Positions 36,631-46,763 are shown, counted from the stretch's first letter. The stretch is DNA of 64,000 nt from DATFNI01 sp963712305 (GCA_963712305.1 CAVQHI010000005.1:124001-188000); one strand, 5' to 3'. Notes: generated from the letters alone by a model not told the origin. Numbers and translations: made by a program.

Positions 36631-36820
36631 TCATCCTGATGCCCCGATCCCGAACGCTTTCGGGACTGGGCATCAGGATCTCGTCTTTACCCACTGTCGC
36701 AAGTCTGTGACTTGTGACGATCTTCACGTTTCCTCGTTACGATGCTCTGCTTCGTAACGCTATCCGGAAAAGTGGAAGCAGAGCTTCCCGCCTTACGTTC
36801 CCAGGCACAGCATGGGAACG
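36631..36820. repeat. Cluster of at least five different hairpins after the helicase gene
   Basis: In order: ATCCTGATGCCC ... GGGCATCAGGAT (36634-36679) with the 18-bp palindrome TCCCGAACGCTTTCGGGA nested at 36648-36665, then GGATCTCGTC (site 3 of the TCATCCTGA family); GTCGCAAGTCTGTGACTTGT; GTTACGATGCTCTGCTTCGT with closing AAC; GGAAGCAGAGCTTCC; GTTCCCAGGCACAGCATGGG with closing AAC. The first may terminate the helicase transcript; together they look like an accumulation site for small palindromic elements. Confidence 0.7.
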
Positions 36821-36834
36821 AGTGTGAAAAGCCT

Positions 36835-37536
36835 CTACTTGTTTATACCAGTGAACGAATCCAGGGAGTCCCGCGATCCTCTTCCCCTCAGCAGGGATTT
36901 TTCATCAGAAAACAGGGGAAGGTATACTTCATTTGCATATTGATCCGGAATATGCACTATGATGGCATTGCATACTTTGTAGATTCGTCCGGCAGCGTCG
37001 GTTTTCGTACTGTTAACCATATCAAAAGCTATCCCCCGCGAAACCGCATCATATGTGATAACGGAATCACTTTTATCATCCGTCTTCTTATAGGAACGCC
37101 ATGATGAACGGCTAATTCCCGGGTATACTCTTCTTATTTCATCCAATTTAGATCCAACATGTATTCTCTGAGCCGTATACTCATTGGGATTATTTGTCCG
37201 GATCTGATGGACCGTTTTTAATCCACCAAGATATTCACCACTTACCACGAAGTAGACATCCATTCTATGGACGACTGTATCCTGCCGGGTAATCTTTACG
37301 GTGTCCAGCCACGTTCCCCATGCATGACCCATTGCGGCATCACCCAACTGTGGCTCGCCAAGTTTGGACATAACCGAATCAATGGTTTCCCCCATATGAA
37401 CATTATGGATCCGGCTTCCGGGTACAATGGTAACCGGAAGTTGTTTATTACAGCTTCCAACAATCAATGTAAATATCAAACCGGCAAAAGCCATAAGTAT
37501 CAATGATGACTTCATCATATCAGGATTACGCATCAC
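36835..37536 (-). CDS. Predicted lipoprotein, unknown function
   Basis: About 226-233 residues depending on start. A lipobox LIVGSC follows a signal segment (SSLILMAFAGLIFTLIVGS), so it should be anchored in a membrane. HMGETIDSVMSKLGEPQLG is a BamE/SmpA-like phrase; a second similar phrase (HVGSKLDEIRRVYPG) suggests two BamE-like repeats. The remainder is beta-rich. Three Met codons at the start (MMRNPDMMKSS); the one giving MKSSLILM is the most signal-like. Role not known. Confidence 0.7.
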   Translation of the reverse strand: MMRNPDMMKSSLILMAFAGLIFTLIVGSCNKQLPVTIVPGSRIHNVHMGETIDSVMSKLGEPQLGDAAMGHAWGTWLDTVKITRQDTVVHRMDVYFVVSGEYLGGLKTVHQIRTNNPNEYTAQRIHVGSKLDEIRRVYPGISRSSWRSYKKTDDKSDSVITYDAVSRGIAFDMVNSTKTDAAGRIYKVCNAIIVHIPDQYANEVYLPLFSDEKSLLRGRGSRDSLDSFTGINK

Positions 37537-37763
37537 AGGAAAAGTAAAAGTTAAGGCAGTAGCTTTATTCGGTAAATAATAACAGGATGTTAATATGCTA
37601 TTTTATTTCCTGCATTGGTAGGGTAAATCCGAGATAAAAAAAGCACTTTCTTGATTTCTGGACTATGACTACTTGCAATAAATCCGTAAAACGGGAAAAG
37701 CGTTCCACTAAATTAAATAGAAGAACGCAAAATCTGCATCTTCTTTATGTCGTCTGTGTTTGA

Positions 37764-37905
37764 TTTTTTTATCAACAAAATGATTCCCCATGTTTGAAAT
37801 TTGGATACGTGGTCACGTCTGGTCATTGAACCACAGGGTTCACAGGGTTTCACAGAGGTTACCATATTTCTATCCCTCTGTGTTGCCTCAGTGTCCTTTT
37901 ATACT
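37764..37905. repeat. CCACAGAG-type hairpin with linker, copy related to 49527-49670
   Basis: ACCACAGGGTTCACAGGG and TTTCACAGAGG face CCTCTGTGTTGCC and TCAGTGTCC. The preceding 55 bases (TCAACAAAATGATT ... TGTTTGAAATTTGGATACGT) are also shared with 49534-49590, so a unit of about 140 bases is repeated, linker and hairpin together. The 401-base gap 37537-37937 holds no gene. Confidence 0.6.
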
Positions 37906-37937
37906 CTTCTCTGAAGAAGAAACAATCTGCCGGAACC

Positions 37938-38780
37938 TTACTTCCATTTTGAATCTATAGCGCCCAATAAATCTGTTTCATCAAATCCTTCCGGCACCTT
38001 GCTGGTTCGTGCATACTGATAAAGTGCCACCTGGAAGATGGTTTTCAAAACTGAGATAATCATTGAAACCACAACAAAATAGAAAACCATGGTAATGATC
38101 ATGGGTATACCAAATCCCGGACCTGCCATCGATGTGATTAATATCATGATGATAACAGCCGGGACGACTAAAACGAGACTAACCAACCCGAAACCGACAC
38201 CGGAAATAAGATTTTCGCCCCACGTTTTCTTAAGCAGTTTTGATGAATCTTTGAGTGCTTCCATTGGTCCTTTTTTCTCAACAACAAATATGGGAATGAC
38301 CAGGAAGCTGGCCAGTGCCCATCCGATCTCGAAAAGGCCCGTTATTAACCGGCCTATCTTGCCGATTCGTTCTTCCACCATAGCCAGCAGTAGACCGATC
38401 GTCGCCGCAAAGAGCGACCATCGAATGATTAGATGAATACGTGACCAGGCGGCACGGAACCCGAACGATACCGTCGGATTTTTCCCATTCATTCGCACGT
38501 AGGCACATGCCACTACTGCTGAATTAAAAAATACGACAATCACATAGTTACAGAAGTAGATCAGAAACAAAACTATGTAATACTCAATATGGTGCGAACT
38601 CTGCGCATATCGCAGGTTAGAAAGAGAGGAAACCGATCCGAATGCCAGCATATACACAATCAGATAGAAAAAGATTGTAACCAACAACGATAATACCGGG
38701 AAAACCAGCATCTCTTTATCAGCTTTCAGTATATCCCATGACGCTCTAAGCAGTGAAAATGTCCGAGAAAATTTTCCCAT
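37938..38780 (-). CDS. DUF6159-type multi-pass membrane protein
   Basis: 280 residues from the ATG at 38780 (MGKFSRTFSLLRASWDIL), the usual start of this family; an upstream ATG would add nine residues. About six membrane segments, with SAVVACAYVRMNGKNPTVSFGFRAAW, FLVIPIFVVEKKGPMEALKDSS and LFQVALYQYA-like phrases typical of DUF6159/YciC-like proteins. Function unknown. Confidence 0.8.
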   Translation of the reverse strand: MGKFSRTFSLLRASWDILKADKEMLVFPVLSLLVTIFFYLIVYMLAFGSVSSLSNLRYAQSSHHIEYYIVLFLIYFCNYVIVVFFNSAVVACAYVRMNGKNPTVSFGFRAAWSRIHLIIRWSLFAATIGLLLAMVEERIGKIGRLITGLFEIGWALASFLVIPIFVVEKKGPMEALKDSSKLLKKTWGENLISGVGFGLVSLVLVVPAVIIMILITSMAGPGFGIPMIITMVFYFVVVSMIISVLKTIFQVALYQYARTSKVPEGFDETDLLGAIDSKWK

Positions 38781-39223
38781 AGCTTTCTGATGAATGATTT
38801 GAACCAATCTTAATGTGAATTATCGGCATATTAATCAATCTGTTGAAATTAATTAAACTGTGTTCTATGTAAGTGCCCTTTCTTGCCGTCATTCCTGACC
38901 CCGATCGGGAATCCCCGTGATGTACAAGCGTTCTGCACTCCGATCCCGCCGCATCCGCGGTAATGACACGCAGGGTGAATATGGTGTTGGATGAACCGTC
39001 TAATCGTCCCTTTTTAACCCTTTCCCTCATCTTCTTATCCCGAACTCACTTTATTTTAGGAATACCGTGTAACCGGGTACCCTGCCGGGGGAATAGGAGC
39101 TTTGAGATAAAAAAGGCAGAGTCACCCGATAACACAGTATGACTTCAAGTAGCGAGATTCTTACGAAAACTGTTGTTTTAATCTTTACTCTCTACTCCTT
39201 GCATCCCTGATTTGCTGCAGAAA
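38781..39223. other. Intergenic region with TCATCCTGA-family repeat, site 4
   Basis: No gene. 38885-38972 holds CCGTCATTCCTGACCCCGAT, GATCGGGAATCC and, at the far end, GCGGTAATGACACG, an eroded member of the TCATCCTGA-framed family with yet another palindrome (CCCCGATCGGG). Confidence 0.45.
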
Positions 39224-39256
39224 AAAAGCCGAACTTTTTTTAAAAAATTCGGCTAA
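39224..39256 (-). terminator. Terminator of the LVIVD/LamG gene
   Basis: On the minus strand AGCCGAA ... TTCGGCT is followed by TTTTTTT. A second hairpin (GGCGTCAGACGGT / ACCGTCAGACGCC, 39271-39303) lies between it and the stop codon. Together they form a strong double stop for transcription. Confidence 0.8.
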
Positions 39257-39325
39257 AAATTTTTGGATAGATGCGGCGTCAGACGGTTCGATACCGTCAG
39301 ACGCCTATCCAACCCCATCAGCCAA

Positions 39326-39917
39326 TCATTTTATCAGCATCATCTTCTTCGTTTCGGTATAATTTCCGGCTTGGAGGCGATAGATATACATGCCGCTGGG
39401 AAGGTTGTCCACTCTGAAGTTTTGGGTGTATGAACCTGCAGCCTGATTTTTATCTACAAGTGTAGATACCAGTTGACCCAGAGTGTTATAAACCTTAAGT
39501 GTCACATGTCTGCCGGCTGGTAAGTAATACCGGATATTGGTGGTTGGATTGAAGGGGTTGGGATAGTTTTGATTGAGATCGAATTTTGAAGGCAATGAAA
39601 ACTGAGTATTCTTTGATATTGGTAAAGCAACACCTGATAATGTGGATGTCTGATCTACGACACCATCACCATTGAAGTCCACACTGATAGTTTGTGAGCC
39701 TGAATTCGTTTTTAATGTTCCTCCTGACTGTACCTGGATACTATCAGCAGTTGCAAGTGTGCTATCAGATATTGTTTGTAATGTTATATAACTATCCCTA
39801 TTTGATGAAATATTAATAGTATATCTATTATCTTTAGGAAGAAAAAAAGCATATAAACTATCAGGATAACCATCCTGAATAGGTATTATTGATAATGAAT
39901 CACCTTTAATAGTATTA
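39326..39917 (-). pseudogene. 3' part of the LVIVD/LamG secreted protein: linker and type IX-like sorting domain
   Basis: Reading from the IS border: NTIKGDSLSIIPIQDGYPDS, YAFFLPKDNRYTINISSN, DFNGDGVVDQTSTLSG, then FDLNQNYPNPFNPTTNIRYY and ASGMYIYRL-type ending (NLPSGMYIYRLQAGNY, KKMMLIK). The last 85 residues are a Por/T9SS-type A sorting domain. With the IS and one TATTA copy removed, the frame joins exactly to the fragment at 41195. On its own it has no signal peptide and should not be made. Confidence 0.88.
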
Positions 39918-41194
39918 GAAGGCTTTGAAAAACCCTTTGTTGTTCTTTGATTTATTTTTCGTGGCTGAATGTGGAGATATTTCTGCTGGATTGCTTGTGT
40001 TTTCCACCAATCCTTGTTCGAAATGACTCCCTGGCAGCCTTCAAAAGGCTGTATGAAGCCGGTTGTATGTGCCCTTTTGGGTTCATAGAGCTACCGATCC
40101 CATGGATCTTGATGTTTCAAGCAAAAATCCTGCTCTCGACAGGTTCCATCCCATACAGGTAAACAGGAATCGAAGCCGGTTACGAGCCTGATTTTTAGCC
40201 CTCATGAGCTCCATCCGGGCCTTGGTCTTCATCCAGGCAAACGGGTGCTCCACTGCGGCCCGTACGCGACTGTGTTTGCGGTTTCGCTTTTTTTGAGAAC
40301 CCGACAAGGGCTGGCTTTTGGTGGCTTTGTCCAGCACTCCGTAGTACCAGCCGAAGTGCCGGGCCGAAAACTTGTGATCCCCATTGAAGTAGGCCTTATC
40401 ACCGAACAGGGCCTTCTCATCATAGCTGACCAGCTGTTCGGTCTGGGTGCTGTCGTGGTAACTGGCGGGGGTAAAGATGGCCTTACGAATCAGTTTGGAC
40501 TCGATGTCCACCCCAATATGACCTTTATAGCCAAAGTAGTAGACCCCGCCTTTTTTCGTAGAGTTGGCATCGGTATCGATCTGGGGGGAAGGCCTGCGGG
40601 TTAGCTCCTGGCGCTTCTCATCCGAGAGGGGACGATTCGCCGAGGGAAGAATCGTAGCATCCACGATGGTGCCTTTTTTGACCATCAGCCCTTTGGCTTC
40701 CAACTGCTGGTTGATCAGATCAAAAATACGCTCATCCAGCTTATGGATGCTCAGTGCTTCTTTGAAGCGCCAAAACGTGGTAAAATCTGGAATCTCCTGG
40801 TCCAGGTTGACCCCCACAAACCGCTGAAAGCTTAGTCGGTCAATGAGTTGATCTTCCAATTGAGGATCACTCAGGCTGAACAGGGATTGTAGAAACGTGG
40901 CTTTGATCATCCACAGTGGGTTTTTACGAGGCCGCCCACCGGTCTTAGTATCGGTTTTATCAATAATGGCAATCTCCTGAACCAATGGCTGCCAGTCGAT
41001 GATCTGATCGAGCTTAGCCAGGTGTTTGGAAAGTTTGCTGATTTTTCGCCTGCTTGAAAGAAGTCCGTCGCCAAAGCTTAATTGGTTGATATCAGCCATG
41101 ATGAAAAATCTGAGTTTGAGTGAACATTCAATTAGACCGAAAATAATGTAAATCCTTTACAACCTCACACTGTATGGGGTTTTGCAAAGCCTTC
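39918..41194 (-). mobile_element. IS5-family insertion sequence, copy 2
   Basis: 1277 bp, same ends as copy 1, with 5-bp target duplication TATTA (39913-39917 and 41195-41199). It sits in the same orientation as copy 1, 8.45 kb away, and splits the LVIVD/LamG gene. Confidence 0.95.
40083..41099 (-). CDS. IS5-family transposase, copy 2
   Basis: 338 residues, identical to the copy 1 product: Asp in TIVDATILPS, Asp in LFGDKAYFNG, Glu in AAVEHPFAWMK. Intact. The near identity of the two copies points to a recent move, so the gene it disrupts was probably functional until lately. Confidence 0.95.
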   Translation of the reverse strand: MADINQLSFGDGLLSSRRKISKLSKHLAKLDQIIDWQPLVQEIAIIDKTDTKTGGRPRKNPLWMIKATFLQSLFSLSDPQLEDQLIDRLSFQRFVGVNLDQEIPDFTTFWRFKEALSIHKLDERIFDLINQQLEAKGLMVKKGTIVDATILPSANRPLSDEKRQELTRRPSPQIDTDANSTKKGGVYYFGYKGHIGVDIESKLIRKAIFTPASYHDSTQTEQLVSYDEKALFGDKAYFNGDHKFSARHFGWYYGVLDKATKSQPLSGSQKKRNRKHSRVRAAVEHPFAWMKTKARMELMRAKNQARNRLRFLFTCMGWNLSRAGFLLETSRSMGSVAL

Positions 41195-44074
41195 TATTAG
41201 TACTATTAGATAAGGTGTTACCATATTCATCACTAATACTATAACTAATTAATTGTTCATTACTTTGAATTTTGGGAATGCTGCTTTCTTTAGTTGACGC
41301 TGCTACTATTATGGTATAATATGTTTGAGATAATTTTTTAATAGGATTATTTAAGAACTCAGCAACAACTGCAGTTTTACTCAAATTGTGTATAGCAATA
41401 GGTATAAAACTAATATAATTTGAGTAATACATTTTACTTCCATCCGTATTAATAGTCATGTATTTATAGTCGCCATCATAAAAATTACTATCATACAAAT
41501 AATACAGGATAGTATTATCATCCTTATATATATCTATTTTGACACACAATACGGCATGATAACCAATACTTTTGTGGCCAAGGTTATCCTTATATACTCC
41601 CATTAATCCCATTATAAAAGGCTCTCCATTACTCAAAAAAGTGATAGATGAATCTATCGATTCTTTGAGATTAGAAGTATCTGAAGGTAAAGTAATTCGA
41701 CCTTTTTGAGACATGAAGTAATCATAAATATTCTCTTTTACCACTGGATCACTATATAACCACGTTGAAGGATCTGATGTATAAGGTTTCTCAAGTGGAT
41801 TCAAGTAATAGTCCCCGGTAGTACCAGCTATTCCGTAACACAATCCATCCTCCCCCATATGATTTATCCACATTCTCAAGGAAAAAAAGGCGGCTGTTGG
41901 TAATTTTACATTTTTCAATATCCCAAGTAAATCATCCCAATAATTAACTGTTGTATTGGGAAATTTATAGGCATTTTTAGTCAAATAAAAAGGACCATTA
42001 ATGTTTACAAATTTGGTAATTATAGTTTGTTCTTTATAAAAATCAACTGTACTGTCATTATAGACATGTATTCTTATATGATTGGTTGAATTATTTTTAA
42101 TTCCTTCATATTTAATCATGAAATTACCTGAGCTGTCAGGGAGAGAAATATTTTGACCGCCATATTTTCCCCATCCATTACTGAAGGGAATATGATATAA
42201 ATCTACAGAATTTCCGTTGACCGTCGCCGAGACTTTTAAACCACGGATTGGATCATTACTAATATTAGATATGTGGAAGCCTACTGTCAGATTATTTAGT
42301 GGGCCATTGTTAATTGGATCAAAGCTATCATTTAGATTATGTGTATACTTAAAGGATATATCCTTATTTCTTGAAGTAAATGAACTCTGGTCCAAATCCG
42401 CCTTATAAGTCGAATCTACCTCATTCGCACTGAGTGCCCTTCTATAGATCTTAAGCTCATCTATATAACCGTTATTATATAATTGTCCATAGGTATGAGC
42501 ATATCCAATAAAGGCTTCAGAACCTGGATTTCCTGTCGTTTCAACATAACCCAACTTAGAATTATATTTTCTGTCAATTAATCTTCCATCAACATATAAT
42601 TTGATTGAATGGATGCTATCCCGAACCCCGACAACAAAATGCCATTTCCCATCCTTAATACCCTGATAACTGGCTGAGGTTTCACTTTCAGCAGTTCCAG
42701 ATTTCATTCCAAAATAAATGCTGTTGTTGCTTGGATCAATGCTTATTTGCACCCATCTATAACTACCTGGATATTTCGTCGCTAAGAATACTTTACCAAC
42801 CTTTGCATCCTGTTCATACTTAACCCAGCAACTTACTGAATAGGATGAAGTATCAGGTTCAAATTCCTTGCTTGGGGGTAATTTTATATAGGTATCTTTC
42901 CCATTGAAATATAGAGCTTTACCAATCACACCATTTGCATAGGTAGGTGTCCCCATAATCTGCCCATTCAGATTGTAAGGACCGCTATCGTTTGCATTAC
43001 CCTCAAAGCTATAATCGGCTACTAAACCCTTGGAGTTACCAGTATTTATCAAATCATTTTTCAATATAACTATACCATCACTCCAATCAGCCACATATAT
43101 ATAAGCATTACTTACGTGTAAGTTATAAGCATTCCCTTCTGTATCATAATTATCCACCAACTTTGGCCTACCAGGATCACTTACATCAATCACATCCAGA
43201 CCATCACTTTGATCAGTCACATAGGCATAATTCCCAATTACATATACATTGCGAGGGCTTCCATTTGTATGAAGGTTTCCCAACAATTTAGGATTCTTCG
43301 GATCACTCATATCAAGGATATCAAATCCGCTGTTTTCAGCAGCCACATAGGCATATTTCCCAGTAACATACACTCCAACAGCATAATCACCCGTATCATA
43401 ATTTCCCATGAATTCGGGGTGACTCGGATTACTAACATCTAAGATATCCAGTCCGTCACTCTGATCAGCCACATAGGCGTAATTCCCAGTAACATACACT
43501 CCAACAGCATAATTACCTGTATCATAATTTCCCACTAATACCGGGTTACTCGGGTCATTTACATCAATTACATCCAGTCCATCAAATCCATCAGCAACAT
43601 ACGCATAACCACCGCGAACGCATATTTCATACCATCCCTTATCATTACGACCTATCAAGGTAGGGTTCGTTGGATCACTAATGTCAAACACAACTAAACC
43701 GCCGACCTCTTGATTGTTCACATGCTGAGTAGTCACATAGGCGTAATTTCCATTTACATAAACCCCATAAGCAGTTCCATCAGTATCATAACTGCCAACT
43801 AATTTCGGACTCCCTGGATTACTCACATCAAGCACAATTAGACCATCACTCCCATCAGCTATATATGCATAATTCCCACTTACAAACACCTCATAAGCAT
43901 TTCCTTTTGTATCATATTTACCAATAAAGCCAACAGTATTTGCCTGTATTGAGCTCTGATTAATACTTGTTTGCGATTTATCTATTTCCCCTGACTGAGC
44001 AAATGACTCAAAACCCCAACTTGAAATACATAATGCAAGAACTACGGCAACAACAAATCCATTTACTTTCTCAT
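41195..44074 (-). pseudogene. 5' part of a large secreted protein: LVIVD repeats, LamG domain, possible cysteine-peptidase domain
   Basis: From ATG 44074, MRK is followed by a stop unless one A is added; then VNGFVVAVVLALCISSWGF and ESFAQ give a clear signal peptide. Next come about seven LVIVD-type blades of 40-45 residues (GNYAYVADQSDGLDILDVS, NYDTGDYAVGVYV), which build a beta-propeller. Then a LamG/concanavalin-like domain (VADYSFEGNANDSG ... GYIDELKIYRRALSANEV), a beta-sandwich, and a segment with GLCYGIAGTTGDYY, GYHAVLCVKIDIY and YYLYDSNFYDGD, a Cys-His-Asp/Asn order like papain-fold peptidases. The IS at 41194 adds RRLCKTPYSVRL and a stop, so the sorting tail is lost. Confidence 0.75.
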
Positions 44075-44413
44075 TTATTTTTTATTCCAGTAATAGCTCG
44101 ATCATAATCCCTCAGATTCTATTATTTTCCGTTTTCTTATTTTTCCTCACACTTATGACTCATTGCAGAAAAAACTTTTTTTATATCACTACATTGAAAA
44201 CTCTTAATAACTATACATGATAATCCCAGCTAATACGAATAGTGCATTTTATCCTACCTACTTCTAGCATCAAGTCCATTTTCGGTCGTTTTGCGATGCA
44301 AGGTGTCCATCTTTTCTGAGATTCCCACATGAGCGGATAAGATTGGATAGAGGTGGTTATAATTGTAAAACGGATGAATGTCTCTTCTCTGCTTAATAAC
44401 ACGATTTGTAGTG
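44075..44413. other. Gap upstream of the LVIVD gene
   Basis: AT-rich, no convincing gene or hairpin. It should contain the promoter of the LVIVD/LamG gene; I could not place it. Confidence 0.4.
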
Positions 44414-46723
44414 CTACCTTGATGAATCCACTACCCCACTCGCTCTATCTCCCTTCCAAAACGGCAAATAAGCCTTATGCTGCCACCCCTTTCCATCCCA
44501 ATAAAGTAGAGAGTCTTTGAAATTAACGAAGTAGTCAGGAGCTGGTATTTTTTTGATTTTTTCCCTTTTCTTTAATATTCGAGAAAGCAAGTCATAAGCG
44601 TTGTTGGTCCCGATGCTAATTAGATGCATTGTTTTGTCAAACTGGAACAACACGTGCGAGTTTAACATAAGCGTATCGTATATCGCAGGATTGGCATCGT
44701 TTACTTTTACTATCAAACCAGCATCATTCTGTTCCACTTGTCTGCCACTACTAAATGTTGCTACGTCAATTAAAGCCTTACCCAGGTAAGTCATCGGTAT
44801 CCGTATATATCCTATATCCTTTTGAATGGGATAGTTTTTGATGGCATATCTTTTTGTGGAAGGACCTGTACTGTGAAAGTTGTCGTGTGGCAGCACCGCT
44901 ACAAATGCCTGCTTGTAACCATTATTTACACCGGAAACGATCACTTCCTTTTTGCCACTGTGGTTAATATCCAAAAAGCCCATACTATTTATATGACCTG
45001 CATTTACAAAAGTATCCTTAATTTTGCCGGTTCGTGGATCGATCCGCAACAGCATACTGGGAAAATATTTGGCATGCGTTTCTATCAGATACAAGGATGC
45101 CGGTCCCGCACTTGCCGTATCCAACATCATTCCATTGCATATATATGGGTCATTTCCGATAAAGGGTTTGTGCGGATACTGCAGATCAAACTTCTTATTG
45201 AGTGTCCACAATATCTTGTGAGTTGATCCATCGTAGCATACCAGGTAGCTTTTCCCAACATTAGTAAATGAATGTTTAATATGAATGATGTCGTTAATTC
45301 CGTCTCCGTTGACATCGAAAAAAACGGTGAGTCTTAATGGTGCTGCGTTTATCACCCAATCATGTGAATTTTTCCATGTTCTGGTCTTCCAAAGCGTCTG
45401 TCCTTCCTTATTCTTAATGATCATCGTTTCCCCCTTGTACTCTGCAAGTACGGGATTTCTATCAAACGGCTTTTTGATCAGGGCGATGATTATACCAGCC
45501 ATAATCAAAACCAGTACAAAAGCAGCCGCGTCTACTTTATGACTCCAAATGGAATTGGCCAACCGACGAGTTCTGCTGATACGGACCTCTTTACTTATCC
45601 TGCGATCAAAGAAAAGTTCTCTCAGGCTTTCAACACCGATGATGGTCAATATGCGATGGGGGTATCGCTGCTCTAATTTCTGCCTTTCTTCGTTTGCCAG
45701 ATCGAGCTGTGATTTTGGGACAACCATTATATCAAGCCAGGAAAAGAAACAAGCCTCAACTTTGAGGGGGAGTGTATGACTGTCGACCGGCAACACTCTG
45801 CCATCACCGGTTATATCCCCTGTTATGCCGATGCTGTTACTCAGTCTGTAAAACAACCGTTCCTTTGACGCTTCCAGCATGGCACCGTACAGCAAACCAG
45901 CCATTGCCAGTGATGCGGAACTTCCCTCATGTGTGGAGTAGAGTAAACGAAATGATACCTGCCCGTGGTAGCGATGTGATTTTATCCCCGGAGCATTCTC
46001 TGAGAGCAAACTTCTCGCCGCATGTAACGGGTTTGCCACGTATGAGGAAACGGGTTGCTCCGGACCAAATGTCGCAACATTCAATTGTATCTCATCTTGT
46101 CCTTTTGGTGTTCGTTCAAGAGTAACATTCAGTTTCCTTAACCTGCCGCCGGCCGATCCTACTGTCTGGACGTGTCCTACCCGGCGTTCAACCGCTGGTA
46201 CGTATGCAGAATGATTTTCAAATTCCCTGATCTGATTTTGTATCCTTCGTAACCAATTCGCCTCCAGCGCGTGAGCGGGATGATATGTTTCAATTGATGT
46301 AATCCATTCTGTAATATCTGATGTATCTGAAACATCGGCAGGCTGATTGATCAGCAGCCTGGTTGCCTTATCATATTCACTAAGACATGCATACTGGAAA
46401 CAAAGATGATTTTTTAAACTCCATACCGCTTTTTGAAACGTTTCAATCTCATTAAGTACCGGGTAAGAAAAAAAGAGACTATCCAGCAATTGATAAATTG
46501 ACTCCAGGACCACAGGATCTGCTCCGGCTATATTCAGAGGGTGTTCAATAACCGGAATTTGTTCGGCAAGTTGATGAACATATGACTCATAAAGAGATGG
46601 CTCTTTTTTGTAATCCGCAAGGAAATCATGTATCAAGGATAATCGAGTACGGATGGAAGCAGTAAGCGCTAGTTTATCTTCCAGTTCTTCAAATTCACGT
46701 TCAAGATCAATCGGATTAGCCAT
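44414..46723 (-). CDS. Membrane-anchored Lon-like (S16) protease with propeller-like outer domain
   Basis: 769 residues in three parts. Residues 1-180 are helical. Residues 185-375 match the proteolytic domain of Lon: THEGSSASLAMAG corresponds to DGPSAGLAM with Ser269 at the nucleophile position, IGITGDITGDGRVLPV to the MTGEIT-RG-V strand pair, and LPLKVEACFFSWLDIMVVP to the LNEKLLAA helix with Lys321 as the general base. There is no AAA+ ATPase. One membrane segment follows (399-417, AAAFVLVLIMAGIIIALI). Residues 430-769 are beta-rich with VCBS/FG-GAP-like calcium-loop phrases (FFDVNGDGINDII, GFLDINHSGKKEVIVSG), expected outside the cytoplasm. Upstream on the same strand lie a zinc-finger gene and two decayed genes. 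Confidence 0.72.
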   Translation of the reverse strand: MANPIDLEREFEELEDKLALTASIRTRLSLIHDFLADYKKEPSLYESYVHQLAEQIPVIEHPLNIAGADPVVLESIYQLLDSLFFSYPVLNEIETFQKAVWSLKNHLCFQYACLSEYDKATRLLINQPADVSDTSDITEWITSIETYHPAHALEANWLRRIQNQIREFENHSAYVPAVERRVGHVQTVGSAGGRLRKLNVTLERTPKGQDEIQLNVATFGPEQPVSSYVANPLHAARSLLSENAPGIKSHRYHGQVSFRLLYSTHEGSSASLAMAGLLYGAMLEASKERLFYRLSNSIGITGDITGDGRVLPVDSHTLPLKVEACFFSWLDIMVVPKSQLDLANEERQKLEQRYPHRILTIIGVESLRELFFDRRISKEVRISRTRRLANSIWSHKVDAAAFVLVLIMAGIIIALIKKPFDRNPVLAEYKGETMIIKNKEGQTLWKTRTWKNSHDWVINAAPLRLTVFFDVNGDGINDIIHIKHSFTNVGKSYLVCYDGSTHKILWTLNKKFDLQYPHKPFIGNDPYICNGMMLDTASAGPASLYLIETHAKYFPSMLLRIDPRTGKIKDTFVNAGHINSMGFLDINHSGKKEVIVSGVNNGYKQAFVAVLPHDNFHSTGPSTKRYAIKNYPIQKDIGYIRIPMTYLGKALIDVATFSSGRQVEQNDAGLIVKVNDANPAIYDTLMLNSHVLFQFDKTMHLISIGTNNAYDLLSRILKKREKIKKIPAPDYFVNFKDSLLYWDGKGWQHKAYLPFWKGDRASGVVDSSR

Positions 46724-46763
46724 CTTCTCCCTGACAGTTTATAACTCACAGTATTCTCAATCT

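Noticed and set aside
39271..39303. tRNA-like GGTTCGATACC
   Set aside because: The motif is the loop of a plain GGCGTCAGACGGT hairpin; no acceptor stem, D-arm or anticodon arm can be drawn.
43080..43870. Regularly spaced repeats resembling a CRISPR array
   Set aside because: They encode the LVIVD propeller blades in one reading frame; units are divergent and have no unique spacers. No cas genes are present.
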